Below are positions 16,939 through 28,465 of a DNA stretch of 64,000 nt, piece by piece. The translations under genes and the position numbers were made by a program. Origin of the DNA: Phenylobacterium sp. GTDB taxonomy: Bacteria; Pseudomonadota; Alphaproteobacteria; Caulobacterales; Caulobacteraceae. The DNA is taken from assembly GCF_019636135.1 (NCBI RefSeq), contig NZ_JAHBYD010000001.1, positions 1 through 64,000 on the forward strand. The letters run 5' to 3'. Numbering within the stretch: the stretch's first letter is position 1; each line of letters begins with the position of its first letter. The notes below the pieces were generated by a model. The model ran no database searches. It saw only the letters and a list, made by a program, of their open reading frames with translations, and had not been told where the DNA came from.

Positions 16939-17128
16939 CCTCCTCTCCCCCCGGCGCAGCCGGAGAGGGAGAGGGCAGGGAGAGGGCGGCTCTGCCTTTC
17001 GGCGTTTGCGGCGGCGAAACGAGGGCGCGCGGCAGCCCGGGGTCCTGGCTGAACCTCGGGCGCGGCCGACGGGCCGGCGCCACCCTCTCCCTGCCCTCTC
17101 CCTCTCCGCTTCGCGGGGGGAGAGGAGG
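16939..17128. repeat. family E inverted repeat between moxR and VWA genes
   Basis: CCTCCTCTCCCCCCGG and CGGAGAGGGAGAGGGCAGGG (16939-16983) are mirrored by CCCTGCCCTCTCCCTCTCCG and GGGGGGAGAGGAGG (about 17082-17128). About 100 bases between the arms show no gene. The element separates two same-strand genes of a functional pair. Confidence 0.75.
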
Positions 17129-17145
17129 CCGTAGCGCGTGCGCCC

Positions 17146-18099
17146 TCATCGCCGGTGCAGCAGTTCGACCACCTGGGGCTCGACGGCGGCGATGTCCTGC
17201 TCGAACTTCAGGATGACGTTGAGGGTGTCGCGCACCATCTCCGGCGACAGGCTGTCGGCGTGCAGCAGGACCAGCGCGCGAGCCCAGTCCACCGTCTCGG
17301 AGATGGAGGGCGCCTTGCGGAGGTCCAGCGTGCGGAGCGTCTGCACGAAGCCCACCAGTTCGCGGGTCAGCCTGGCCTCGACGCCCGGCACGCGGGAGGC
17401 GACGATCTTCTCCTCCAGCGCCGCCTCGGGCAGCGGGATGTGCAGGTGCAGGCAGCGGCGCTTGAGCGCGTCGCCCAGGTCGCGGACGTTGTTGGAGGTG
17501 AGGAACACCAGCGGCGGCGTCTTGGCCTGCAGCACGCCGAGCTCCGGCACCGAGACCTGGTAGGCCGACAGCACCTCCAGCAGGAAGGCCTCGAACGCCT
17601 CGTCCGACTTGTCGACCTCGTCGATCAGCAGCACGCAGCCGTCGTCTTCCTTCAGCGCGCGCATGAGGGGCCGCGGCTCCAGGAACGGCTCGGAATAGAA
17701 GAGGTCGCCCATGCCGTGCAGGCGGACCATGGCCTCGTCCATGTCGGCGGCGTCGGCCAGCGCCTCGCCCATGCGGTCCTTCAGGATCTGGGTGTAGAGG
17801 AGCTGCTTGCCGTACTTCCACTCGTACAGCGCCTTGGACTCGTCGAGGCCCTCGTAGCACTGCATGCGGATGAGCGGCAGGCCCAGCAGCGTGGCGGTGG
17901 AGAGCGCCAGCTCGGTCTTGCCGACGCCCGCCGAGCCTTCGACCAGGATCGGCTTCTGCAGGTTCACCGCCATGTAGAGCGCCGTGGCGATGCGGCGCGA
18001 GGCGATGTAGCCCACGCCGCCCAGGCCCGCGATCAGCGCTTCGACGGAAGACAGCGGACCACCGGCGTTGGCCGCGGCTGCCGGGTTGGAAATGCTCAA
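17146..18099 (-). CDS. MoxR-family AAA+ ATPase
   Basis: 317 residues from the TTG at 18099, the first plausible start next to the conserved region; an upstream TTG at 18165 is less likely, and no suitable ATG exists. Walker A is EGSAGVGKTE (Lys61), Walker B is CVLLIDEVDK, and sensor 1 is VFLTSNN. LKRRCLHLHIPLP holds the arginine finger. The MoxR clade works with VWA proteins, here encoded just downstream at 15578-16933. Confidence 0.9.
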   Translation of the reverse strand: MSISNPAAAANAGGPLSSVEALIAGLGGVGYIASRRIATALYMAVNLQKPILVEGSAGVGKTELALSTATLLGLPLIRMQCYEGLDESKALYEWKYGKQLLYTQILKDRMGEALADAADMDEAMVRLHGMGDLFYSEPFLEPRPLMRALKEDDGCVLLIDEVDKSDEAFEAFLLEVLSAYQVSVPELGVLQAKTPPLVFLTSNNVRDLGDALKRRCLHLHIPLPEAALEEKIVASRVPGVEARLTRELVGFVQTLRTLDLRKAPSISETVDWARALVLLHADSLSPEMVRDTLNVILKFEQDIAAVEPQVVELLHRR

Positions 18100-18183
18100 A
18101 GGACCGGACTTTCGAAAATGAAGATCTGAAAGCCCGATTGTGCCGTGCGGGGCGAGCCTGTGCAAACAGGCGTTTGGATTCGC

Positions 18184-19707
18184 TCAGACGTCGAACGTCA
18201 CGCCCTGGGCGAGCGGGAGGGTCTTGCCGTAGTTGAGGGTGTTGGTGGCGCGGCGCATGTAGGCCTTCCAACTGTCGGAGCCCGACTCGCGGCCGCCGCC
18301 GGTCTCCTTCTCGCCGCCGAACGCGCCGCCGATCTCGGCGCCCGAGGGGCCGATGTTGACGTTGGCGATGCCGCAGTCCGAACCGCGCGCCGAGATGAAC
18401 AGCTCGGCCTCGCGCATGTCGTTGGTGAAGATCGACGACGACAGGCCCTGCGGCACGTCGTTCTGCAGCGCGATGGCCGCGTCGAGGTCGCGGTACCTCA
18501 TGACGTAGAGGATCGGCGCGAAGGTCTCGCGCTTCACGACGTCGGCCTGGGCCGGCATCTCCACGAGCGCGGGGCGCGCGTAGCAGCCCTGGGCCAGGTC
18601 CACGGCTCCCCCGCCGTGGACCTGGCCGCCCGCCTGGCGGGCGTCTTCCAGGGCGCGCTGCATCCCCATGAGCGCGGCCTGGTCGATGAGGGGACCCACG
18701 AGCACGCCCGCCTCGCGCGGATCGCCGACCTTCACGGAGGCGTAAGCCGCCTTCAGGCGCGGCAGGAAGGCGTCGTAGACGCTCTCGTGTACGAAGAGGC
18801 GGCGCAGCGTCGTGCAGCGCTGGCCGGCGGTGCCCATGGCCGCGAAGGCGACGCCGCGGATGGCGAGGTCGAGGTCGGCGGTGGGGGCGACGATCGCGGC
18901 GTTGTTGCCGCCCAGCTCCAGCAGGGCGCGGGCGAAGCGCCGGGCCAGGCGCGGGCCGACGGCGCGGCCCATGGCGGTGGAGCCGGTGGCGCTGACCAGC
19001 GGGACCTTCGGATGGTCGACCAGGGCCTCGCCGACCTCGCGGGCGCCGATCACCACGGCCGAGAGGCTGGCCGGGGCGTCGCCGAACCTGGCGACGGCGC
19101 GCTCGAACAGGGCCTGGACGGCGAGCGCCGTCAGCGGGGTCTTCTCGCTGGGCTTCCAGACGCAGGTGTCGCCGCAGATCAGCGCCAGCGCCGCGTTCCA
19201 GCACCACACGGCGACCGGGAAGTTGAACGCCGAGATGACGCCGACGACGCCCAGCGGATGCCAGGTCTCCATCATCCGGTGGTCGGGGCGCTCGGTGGCG
19301 ATCGTCAGGCCGTAGAGCTGGCGCGAGACGCCGACGGCGAAGTCGCAGATGTCGATCATCTCCTGCACTTCGCCCAGGGCCTCCGAGGTCACCTTGCCGG
19401 CCTCCAGGGTGACGAGGGCGCCCAGGTCGGCCTTGGCGGCGCGCAGCTCCTCGCCGAACAGGCGGACCAGCTCGCCGCGGCGGGGCGCAGGGACGTTGCG
19501 CCAGGCGAGGAAGGCCGTGTGCGCGGCCTCGACCGCGGCGGTCACGTCGGCGACCGAGGCGTCGTGGACATGGGCCATGGTCTCGCCGGTGATCGGCGAG
19601 CGGACGGCGCGGGCGCCGCCGGTCCAGAGGACGTCGGCGACGCCGAGCGCATTGAGGACTTCGCCGGCCTCAGCGGCGGCGGAGGCGATCGGGGTCTGGA
19701 CGGTCAT
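18184..19707 (-). CDS. amaB: L-aminoadipate-semialdehyde / piperideine-6-carboxylate dehydrogenase (ALDH7 family)
   Basis: 507 residues of the ALDH7 (antiquitin) family. Visible are FNFPVAVWCWNAALAL, SATGSTAMGRAV, LLELGGNNAAIV (general base Glu), AGQRCTTLRRLF with catalytic Cys298, and ending motifs FGGEKETGGGRESGSDSWK and RRATNTLNYG, which are specific to ALDH7. The enzyme oxidises 2-aminoadipate semialdehyde to 2-aminoadipate in lysine breakdown. A saccharopine dehydrogenase gene lies immediately upstream on the same strand, matching the preceding step. Confidence 0.92.
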   Translation of the reverse strand: MTVQTPIASAAAEAGEVLNALGVADVLWTGGARAVRSPITGETMAHVHDASVADVTAAVEAAHTAFLAWRNVPAPRRGELVRLFGEELRAAKADLGALVTLEAGKVTSEALGEVQEMIDICDFAVGVSRQLYGLTIATERPDHRMMETWHPLGVVGVISAFNFPVAVWCWNAALALICGDTCVWKPSEKTPLTALAVQALFERAVARFGDAPASLSAVVIGAREVGEALVDHPKVPLVSATGSTAMGRAVGPRLARRFARALLELGGNNAAIVAPTADLDLAIRGVAFAAMGTAGQRCTTLRRLFVHESVYDAFLPRLKAAYASVKVGDPREAGVLVGPLIDQAALMGMQRALEDARQAGGQVHGGGAVDLAQGCYARPALVEMPAQADVVKRETFAPILYVMRYRDLDAAIALQNDVPQGLSSSIFTNDMREAELFISARGSDCGIANVNIGPSGAEIGGAFGGEKETGGGRESGSDSWKAYMRRATNTLNYGKTLPLAQGVTFDV

Positions 19708-19745
19708 CGGCGGCTCCGGATTGGGGCTCGAACTCTCTCTATTTG

Positions 19746-19857
19746 AACGTCCTCCCCGGGCTTGTCCCGGGGATCCATGAGCGCCGTGGCGGCCGGAGTT
19801 CCGCAGCCTCGCCGACGGTGTTCATGGGTGGCCGGGACAAGCCCGGCCATGACGTTC
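19746..19857. repeat. family B/C palindromic element in the amaB-saccharopine dehydrogenase gap
   Basis: Left arm: GAACGTCCTCCCCGGG-CTTG-TCCCGGGGATCCATGA. Right arm: TTCATGGGTGGCCGGGACAAGCCCGGCCATGACGTTC. The inner stems differ (CCCCGGG in one, GGCCGGG in the other), but each pairs with itself. It separates two same-strand genes of a likely single pathway. Confidence 0.8.
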
Positions 19858-19870
19858 CAAGGATGGGTTG

Positions 19871-20980
19871 CTACTCGGCGGCGGCGCGAAAGGCCGGCGC
19901 CTCTTCAGCCGCGTAGTAGCGCCCGAAGCGGTTGGCGAGGAACGCGTGCAGCGGGATGTCCTCCTGGCGGATGAAGCCCTTCGCCGGCAGGTCGCCCGAG
20001 GCCAGCATGTCGAGCACCGCGCAGATGGCGCCGGCGGTGGTGATCTGGATGGCGCTCTTCACCTCGCCGCCGATCTCCTGGGCGAAGACCTTGTTGACGT
20101 AGGTCTCCTGCATCAGGTGGCCCTTCTTCATCCCCGAGACGGTGACGAAGACGATGACCACGTCCTGCATGGTGGCCGGGACCGAGTTCTCCAGGATGTC
20201 CTTGAGCACGTCGCGGCGGTTGCGCAGGTTCAGGTCGTTCAGCAGCGCCTTGATGATCGCCGCGTGGCCCGGATAGCGGATGGTCTTGTAGTTCAGGTTC
20301 CGGACCTGGCCGTCGAGGGTGTGGCAGAGGGTGCCGAGCCCGCCCGAGGTGTTGAAGGCCTCGTAGGTGACGCCGTCGAGGGCGAACTCCTCACGCTCCT
20401 CCATGGCCGGCGTCTCGCGCAGCTTGCCGTTCACGATGGCCTCGCACGGCTCGCAGTACTCGTTGATCACGCCGTCGGTGGACCAGGTGAGGTTGTAGTT
20501 CAGCGCGTTCGACGGATAGCGCGGCAGGGCGCCGACCCGCAGGCGCACGTCGTGGAGCTGGTCGAAGTGCTTGATCAGGTCCCACGCGGCGATGGTGATG
20601 AAGCCGGGGGCGAGGCCGCATTGCGGGATGAAGGCGGTGGCCGCGTCGGCGGAGAGTTCGCGGACCACGCGGCTGGAGGCCACGTCCTCGGTCAGGTCGA
20701 GGTAGTGGGCGCCGGCGGCCTTGGCGGCGCGCGCGACGGCGATGGTCAGGTGGTAGGGGGCGCAGTTGACGGCGGCGAAGCAGCCCGCGAGCGCGCCTTC
20801 GGTCTGGGCGGGGCTGTCGATGGCGAGCGCGGCGGTCTCGACGTGCGCGCGGCCGGCGAATTCGCCGAGCGCCTCGGCCGACTGGTCGATGAGGATGACG
20901 CTGTAGCTGCCCGAACCCACCAGGAGGTCGACCACGGTCGAACCGATCTTGCCTGCCCCGACGACGGCGACCTTGCGCAT
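19871..20980 (-). CDS. saccharopine dehydrogenase family protein
   Basis: 369 residues from the ATG at 20980, which has AGGAA directly before it; an upstream in-frame start at 21037 adds a low-complexity leader and is rejected. The Rossmann motif VAVVGAGKIGSTV opens the protein. CGLAPGF, the lysine/saccharopine dehydrogenase region TSGGLGTLCHTLDGQVRNLNYKT (in part) and KSAIQITTAGAI follow. Activity is most likely oxidation of saccharopine to aminoadipate semialdehyde and glutamate. The context of amaB and a divergent Lrp gene supports lysine catabolism. No lysine-ketoglutarate reductase gene is in the window. Confidence 0.86.
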   Translation of the reverse strand: MRKVAVVGAGKIGSTVVDLLVGSGSYSVILIDQSAEALGEFAGRAHVETAALAIDSPAQTEGALAGCFAAVNCAPYHLTIAVARAAKAAGAHYLDLTEDVASSRVVRELSADAATAFIPQCGLAPGFITIAAWDLIKHFDQLHDVRLRVGALPRYPSNALNYNLTWSTDGVINEYCEPCEAIVNGKLRETPAMEEREEFALDGVTYEAFNTSGGLGTLCHTLDGQVRNLNYKTIRYPGHAAIIKALLNDLNLRNRRDVLKDILENSVPATMQDVVIVFVTVSGMKKGHLMQETYVNKVFAQEIGGEVKSAIQITTAGAICAVLDMLASGDLPAKGFIRQEDIPLHAFLANRFGRYYAAEEAPAFRAAAE

Positions 20981-21102
20981 TTCCTGTGCTCCCGCGGCTG
21001 AGGGATCGAGATTCGCGCTCGCCGCCGCCGCTTTCAATTGGCGCTTGGTCGATCTGGGGGTTTAGTCTGGGCGTATCGCCGATCAGATTGTGCGGAACGC
21101 CG

Positions 21103-21528
21103 ATGGACGACCTGGACGAACACCTGCTGGCCCGGCTGCGCGAGAACGCCCGCGCGCCGGTCGCGGAACTGGCCCGCGCGCTGGGCCTGTCGCGGACCAC
21201 GGTGCAGAGCCGGCTCGCCAAGCTGGAGCGGAACGGGACGATCGCCGGCTACGCGGTGCGGCTCGCGCCCGCCTACGAGCAGGGCCGGGTGCAGGCCTTC
21301 GTCATGCTGACCGTCGAGCCCAAGCAGGCGGCGGCGGTGAACGCGGCCTTGAAGCGCATGTCGGGCGTGCGGCGGCTGCAGTCGGTGAGCGGGCCGTTCG
21401 ACATGATCGCGACGGTCGAGGCCTCCGGCGTGGCCGAGATGGACGCCGCCATCGACGAGATCGGGGCGGTGAAGGGCGTCGAGCGCACCAACACCTCGCT
21501 GGTGCTCTCCACCAAGTTCGACCGTTAG
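21103..21528 (+). CDS. Lrp/AsnC family transcriptional regulator
   Basis: 141 residues. The helix-turn-helix covers about residues 4-50 (LDEHLLARLRENARAPVAEL, LGLSRTTVQSRLAKLERNG). The RAM ligand-binding domain follows (VQAFVMLTVEP, GPFDMIATVEA, TNTSLVLSTKFDR). It is divergent from the saccharopine dehydrogenase gene across 122 bases, so local control of the lysine genes is likely. The ATG at 21103 is preceded by GGAACG. The next gene starts 4 bases after its stop. Confidence 0.92.
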   Translation: MDDLDEHLLARLRENARAPVAELARALGLSRTTVQSRLAKLERNGTIAGYAVRLAPAYEQGRVQAFVMLTVEPKQAAAVNAALKRMSGVRRLQSVSGPFDMIATVEASGVAEMDAAIDEIGAVKGVERTNTSLVLSTKFDR

Positions 21529-21532
21529 CGGC

Positions 21533-22291
21533 ATGGCGAAGATCGTCGCGATCCATGCGCACCCGGACGACATCGAGTGGCTGGCGGCCGGGACGCTGGC
21601 GCTGCTGGGCCGGGCCGGGCACGAGATCGCCATCGTCACCGCCACGGCCGGCGAGGGCGGTTCGGCGGAATATCCGCCCGAGGAGACCGGCCGCATCCGC
21701 CAGGCCGAGGCGGCGGAGGCCGCCGCGCTGATCGGAGCGGAGTATCGCTGCCTGGGCTTTCCGGACCTCGGCGTCTTCAACGACGACCCGTCGCGGCGGC
21801 GGGTGACCGGGCTGATCCGGGCCATGGCGCCCGACGTGGTGATCGCCGCCTCGCCGATCGACTACCACCCGGACCACGAGGCGATCAGCGTGCTGGTCCG
21901 CGACGCCTGCTTCGCCGCCCCGGTGGCGAACTACAGGGCCGGCGAGGCCCCGCCGCTGGCGGCGATCCCGCACCTCTATTTCTGCGACGCCGCGGGCGGC
22001 CGCGACCGTGAGGGCCGGCCGCAGGGGCGCGATTTCGCCGTCGATGTCGGCGCCACGTTCCAGCTTCGCCGCGAGATGCTGGACCGGCACGTGAGCCAGG
22101 CCAACTGGGTGAGGAAGCACCACGCCATCGACGACCACCTGGCCTCGATGGAGGCCTGGGCGCGGCGCGTGGGCCGCGACTACGGCGTCGCGTTCGCCGA
22201 GGGCTTCCGCCAGTACCGCCACGAGCCCTATCCGAAGAGCCCGCGCCTGCAGGAGCTGCTCGGCGACAAGGTCCTCGCCAACCCGTCCTGA
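21533..22291 (+). CDS. PIG-L family deacetylase
   Basis: 252 residues. The zinc site motif AHPDD is at residues 9-13 (HAHPDD) with DYHPDHEA completing the ligand set. TATAGEGGS and EAAEAAALIG are typical of the LmbE/PIG-L fold. Members remove acetyl groups from N-acetylglucosamine-type substrates. It begins four bases after the Lrp gene, so the two are co-transcribed, and it faces an interrupted Gfo/Idh gene. Sugar metabolism is a plausible common theme with that neighbour. Confidence 0.9.
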   Translation: MAKIVAIHAHPDDIEWLAAGTLALLGRAGHEIAIVTATAGEGGSAEYPPEETGRIRQAEAAEAAALIGAEYRCLGFPDLGVFNDDPSRRRVTGLIRAMAPDVVIAASPIDYHPDHEAISVLVRDACFAAPVANYRAGEAPPLAAIPHLYFCDAAGGRDREGRPQGRDFAVDVGATFQLRREMLDRHVSQANWVRKHHAIDDHLASMEAWARRVGRDYGVAFAEGFRQYRHEPYPKSPRLQELLGDKVLANPS

Positions 22292-22292
22292 A

Positions 22293-22420
22293 CGTCATGG
22301 CCCGGCTCGTCCGGGCCACCCACTGGGCTGTGAGTGGCCTGTTGGAGCGCGGCGGCGCCGCTGCTGTTCCCCGCCCGCCTCACAGCCCAATGGGTCCCCC
22401 GGACAAGCCGGGGGATGACG
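22293..22420. repeat. family C palindromic element, copy 1
   Basis: Left arm CGTCATGGCCCGGCTCGTCC (stem GGCCCGG/CCGGGCC) followed by CACCCACTGGGCTGTGAG. Right arm CTCACAGCCCAATGGGT, then CCCCCGG-ACAAG-CCGGGGG-ATGACG. It lies between converging PIG-L and Gfo/Idh genes. Confidence 0.88.
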
Positions 22421-22433
22421 AGCGGAGGGGGGT

Positions 22434-23609
22434 TTATGCGGGCTTCTGTTCCCCCGTACGGGCCGCGTCGTAGCGGGCCCACATGGGGGCGCAGTCGACC
22501 AGGGTGCGCTCGTCCATCGCCCGGTCGATGGCCATGACGGTGAGGCCGGCCTCCATCGACTCGTAGGGCGTGACCGGGAAGGGCGCCCGGCCCTCCATCG
22601 TCGCCAGGAGGTCCAGCGCCATCGCCTGGTCGGCGCCGTTGTGGGCGTCGGCGGTGCGGGTCTCGAAATCGAGGCGCTCCGGCTTCCCGCGATGGAGCGT
22701 GTGGCGGACCATCAGCTTGTTGCGCACCAGGTCGGCGATCAGCGTCCCCTCGGTCCCGGCCACGTACTAGCGCCGCTCGCTGAGCGCCGTGTGGCTGTTG
22801 GCGTGGAAGCCGAGCCGCACCTGGTTGTCGTACTCGACCATGGCGACCTGGTGGTCGGCGACGTCCATGTCGGACTGGAAGGCGTCGTTCGCGCCGGCCC
22901 AGCCGGCGTCGCGCAGCGCATAGGCGGCCGAGCCGTCCTCGTAGGCGCGCGGGCGGTCGGCCCGCTCGGCTGTGAAGATCCGCCGCCCGCCGAAGCTCGC
23001 CACGCGCGCCGGCCGGGCGCCGGCGATGCGGCCGAAGATGTCGAAATCGTGGACCACCTTGTCGAGGAAGTAGGACCCGCCCCATTCCTGGCGGCGGCGC
23101 CAGTTGCGGGCCAGGTAGCCGCCGTGCTCGGGCGGCAGGTGCTCGGTGGCGTCGATGGAGACGATCTCGCCCAGCTCGCCGCTGTCCACGCGCTTCAGCA
23201 CCTCGCGCACGATGGGCAGCGAGCGCATCACCAGGCCCACGTACAGCGGCGGCGCGCCGGGCTGCGCGAGGCGGCGGGCGAGGTCGTCCGTCTCCTGCTC
23301 GGTGCGGACGATCGGCTTCTCGGCGAAGATCGGCGTCCCGGCGTCGAGGGCCTGCATCAGGTGGGCGTAGTGCAGGTGGTTGGGCGCGCCGAGCATCAGG
23401 AGGTCGTAGGGCCCGCGCGCCAGCAGTTCGGCGACGTCGGCGCACGACCGGCCGGGGCGGACGCGGGTCTTCTCCAGGATCGGCGCGCCCACCGGCGCGG
23501 GATCGACATAGGCCGAGAGGTCGATGTTCCAGCTCACCTCGTCCATGGCCGCCAGCACGTGCGCGATCCGCTGGCCCAGCCCGACGACGCCGATCCGATA
23601 GGTCCTCAT
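22434..23609 (-). pseudogene. Gfo/Idh/MocA family oxidoreductase interrupted by an in-frame amber codon
   Basis: The first 280 codons encode an NAD(P)-binding domain (YRIGVVGLGQRIAHVL), the EKP motif (IFAEKPIV) and the substrate domain (GGSYFLDKVVHDFDIF). A TAG at 22767-22769 follows ...SERR, and the frame then continues YVAGTEGTLIAD for 110 residues to a TAA at 22434. The two parts together have the normal family length of about 390. A single base change (TAC or TGG to TAG) would explain it, so it is either a recent nonsense mutation or a sequencing error. Substrates are sugars or inositols in this family. Confidence 0.85.
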
Positions 23610-23731
23610 GGCGGCATGAAAGCAGAAGGGTCGGCGGGATCAACAGCCTCGCAGCGGCGTGGGCCTGTCGGTTACCCCGCTTAAACGAAAAAGCTTCAGA
23701 ATGCCCGCCACTTGAGGGTTTTAAGGCGGCT

Positions 23732-26233
<2,502 letters not shown>

Positions 26234-26259
26234 CCGGCGATCCTCCACACCCGCCAAGG

Positions 26260-26321
26260 TGTCATCCCGGTCCCCCGCTTTCGCGAGGGCAGGCTTCGGC
26301 TCCGCCCAAACCGGGATGACA
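26260..26321. repeat. family A palindromic element, short copy
   Basis: TGTCATCCCGGTC and CCCAAACCGGGATGACA are inverted around about 35 bases. It lies between the converging kinase and thiolase genes. Confidence 0.8.
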
Positions 26322-26372
26322 GCGGGCGCGCGCCATCTCCTCTTGGAGGAGAAGGGGCCCGCGCCTCGCCCC

Positions 26373-27515
26373 CTACGGCTTCTCGTTGCCGAAGATCACC
26401 GTGCCGGCGGCGCCGAACATGCCGCCGACGCCCTGGCAGACGCTGATCTTCGCGCCCGGAACCTGGGCCGGGGCGATCCCGCGCATCTGCCGCACGCTCT
26501 CCTGCAGGGCATACATGCCGTACATGCCCGAGTGCATGTAGCTGAGGCCGCCGCCGTTGGTGTTGAGCGGCAGCTTCCCGCCCGGCCGGGTGTTGCCCTC
26601 GCGGATGAAGGCGGCCGCCTCGCCCGGCTTGCAGAAGCCGAGGTCCTCGAGGCCGTAGAGCGGCAGGTGCGCGAAGGCGTCGTAGACCATCAGGTGGTCG
26701 ACGTCGGCGTGCTTGATCCCCGCCTCGTCGAACGCCGTCTTGCCCGAGATCCTGAACGCCGTGGAGGAGGTCGCGTCGTACATCTGGCTGACCAGCGGGG
26801 TCTCCACGCTCTCGCCGGTGCCCAGGACGTAGACGGGCTTGGTCGGGAAGTCCTTCGCCCGGTCCGCCGAGGTCAGGATCAGCGCGCCGCCGCCGTCGGT
26901 GACGAGGCAGCACATCAGGATGCGGAACGGCCAGGCGATCATGCGGCTGTTCAGGACGTCGTCGACGGTGATCGGGTCCTTGAAGGTGGCGCGCGGGTTC
27001 CTGGCCGCCCATTCGCGCTGGACCACGGCGACATGCGCCAGGTCCTCTTCGCCGAGCCCGTAGGTCTTCAGGTAGCGCAGCACCGGCACGGTGAACATGC
27101 TGGGCGGGCCGACCGGGCCGTAGGGCATCTCGAACTGGCCGGCGAGGCTGGAGGGCGAGGCGCCGAAGCGGCCGGCGCCCACGCGGCTCTTCCCGCTCTC
27201 GCCGTGGGTGACGAGGATGGTCTTGGCATGGCCCGCCGCGATGGCCGCCGCGGCGTGGCGCACGTGCAGCATGAACGAGCAGCCGCCCACCGACGTGCCG
27301 TCGGCGTAGGTCGGCTTGATCCCTAGGTACCAGGCGAGCTCGGTGGGGCTGATGCCGGCGGTGGCGACGCCGTCGATGTCGCTGGGCTTCAGCCCCGCAT
27401 CGGCCATGGCGTTCAGCGCGGCGTCGGCGTGCAGCCCGATCACCGACTGGTCCGGAATGACGCCCATCTTCGTGGTTTCCGCGGCCCCGACGACCGCGAC
27501 AGATCCAGGTTTCAT
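26373..27515 (-). CDS. thiolase-family protein (SCPx/lipid-transfer type)
   Basis: 380 residues. VAVVGAAETTKMG at the start, GGCSFMLHVRHAAAAI, VTHGESGKSRVG and the late NTNGGGLSYMHSGMYG (His) and VCQGVGGMFGAAGTVIF resemble the SCP2/SCPx thiolase-like family. That family often lacks the classical Cys-nucleophile set. It lies 14 bases downstream of a zinc-ribbon/OB-fold gene; such pairs form complexes that act in side-chain degradation of acyl-CoA or steroid substrates. The real reaction here is not known. Confidence 0.87.
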   Translation of the reverse strand: MKPGSVAVVGAAETTKMGVIPDQSVIGLHADAALNAMADAGLKPSDIDGVATAGISPTELAWYLGIKPTYADGTSVGGCSFMLHVRHAAAAIAAGHAKTILVTHGESGKSRVGAGRFGASPSSLAGQFEMPYGPVGPPSMFTVPVLRYLKTYGLGEEDLAHVAVVQREWAARNPRATFKDPITVDDVLNSRMIAWPFRILMCCLVTDGGGALILTSADRAKDFPTKPVYVLGTGESVETPLVSQMYDATSSTAFRISGKTAFDEAGIKHADVDHLMVYDAFAHLPLYGLEDLGFCKPGEAAAFIREGNTRPGGKLPLNTNGGGLSYMHSGMYGMYALQESVRQMRGIAPAQVPGAKISVCQGVGGMFGAAGTVIFGNEKP

Positions 27516-27529
27516 GTGCGCTCTTCCCC

Positions 27530-27931
27530 CTACTTGGCCGGCGCGAAGAGCGGCAGGCTGATGTCGTCGCTCTGCTTCGAGAACGAGACCGTCAGGGGCA
27601 TGTCGAGCTGAAGCGCCTCCGGCGTCTGCGGGCAGCCTGTGATGTTGGTCATCATGGTCGGGCCCTCATCCAGCTTCACGACCGCGATGGCGTAGGGCTC
27701 GGTCCCCATGTCGGGACGCGGGCGGTGGTTGATGACGTACGACCAGAGGATCGCCTTGCCGCTCGCCTTCACGACCGCGACGTCGCGCCCGCCGCACTTC
27801 GGGCAGAACGGGCGCGGCGGGAAGTAGGTGTCGGAACAGGCGGTGCAGCGCTGCAGGCGAAGCTCGCCTTCCTTGCAGCCCTCCCAGAAATGGCGGGTCT
27901 CCGGAGTCGGCTCCGGCAACATGCGTGGCAT
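27530..27931 (-). CDS. Zn-ribbon domain-containing OB-fold protein (DUF35 type)
   Basis: 133 residues. The N-terminal zinc ribbon has two CxxC pairs (CTAC and CPKC, with FPPRPFCPKCG between). The OB-fold follows (GKAILWSYVINHRP, YAIAVVKLDEGP). These proteins partner thiolase-like enzymes, binding acyl-CoA or stabilising the complex. The thiolase-like gene is next in the operon. The ATG at 27931 begins MPRMLPEPT. Confidence 0.92.
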   Translation of the reverse strand: MPRMLPEPTPETRHFWEGCKEGELRLQRCTACSDTYFPPRPFCPKCGGRDVAVVKASGKAILWSYVINHRPRPDMGTEPYAIAVVKLDEGPTMMTNITGCPQTPEALQLDMPLTVSFSKQSDDISLPLFAPAK

Positions 27932-28036
27932 CTGAAATCCATCCCCTTCGAAAAATCGGTCTGTTCGCGGGCCGCGAAATGGCGGCGCGCCAGCAAAGAC
28001 GAGACGGCGGCGCTTGTCACGTGCAGGATGACGCGC

Positions 28037-28465
28037 ATGGGCGATCCGTTCGATCTCACCCGGTTCGTGGACGCGCAGGACGCGGACGGCGTCTACGACC
28101 GCGCGCTCGCGGAGCTCAAGGCCGGGCGCAAGCAGACGCACTGGATGTGGTTCGTCTTCCCCCAGCTCCGCGGCCTGGGCGCCAGCCACATGGCGCAGAA
28201 GTACGCGATCGCGGGCCTGCCGGAGGCGGCGGCCTATCTCGGCGACGGGGTGCTGGGGCCGCGCTACCGCGCCTGCGTCGCGGCGCTGAACCGGCACGAG
28301 GGCCTGAGCGCCCACGCGATCATGGGCAGCCCCGACGACCTGAAGCTCCACTCCAGCCTGACGCTGTTCGCCCTGGCCGCGCCCAACGAGGCCGGCGTGC
28401 GCACGGCGCTGCGCAGATACTTCGACGGCAAGCCCGACCCGCGCACGCTGGAGCTGCTGCGCTAG
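28037..28465 (+). CDS. DUF1810 domain-containing protein
   Basis: 142 residues. FDLTRFVDAQD, LAELKAGRKQTHWMWFVFPQ, LGPRYRACVAALN and KLHSSLTLFA are the DUF1810 signature (related to E. coli YbgA-type calpastatin-like proteins); the function is unknown. I choose the ATG at 28037 because AGGA sits eight bases upstream; an ATG at 28028 has no spacing for one. The stop codon shares CTAG with the stop of the convergent PemK-like gene. Confidence 0.85.
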   Translation: MGDPFDLTRFVDAQDADGVYDRALAELKAGRKQTHWMWFVFPQLRGLGASHMAQKYAIAGLPEAAAYLGDGVLGPRYRACVAALNRHEGLSAHAIMGSPDDLKLHSSLTLFALAAPNEAGVRTALRRYFDGKPDPRTLELLR

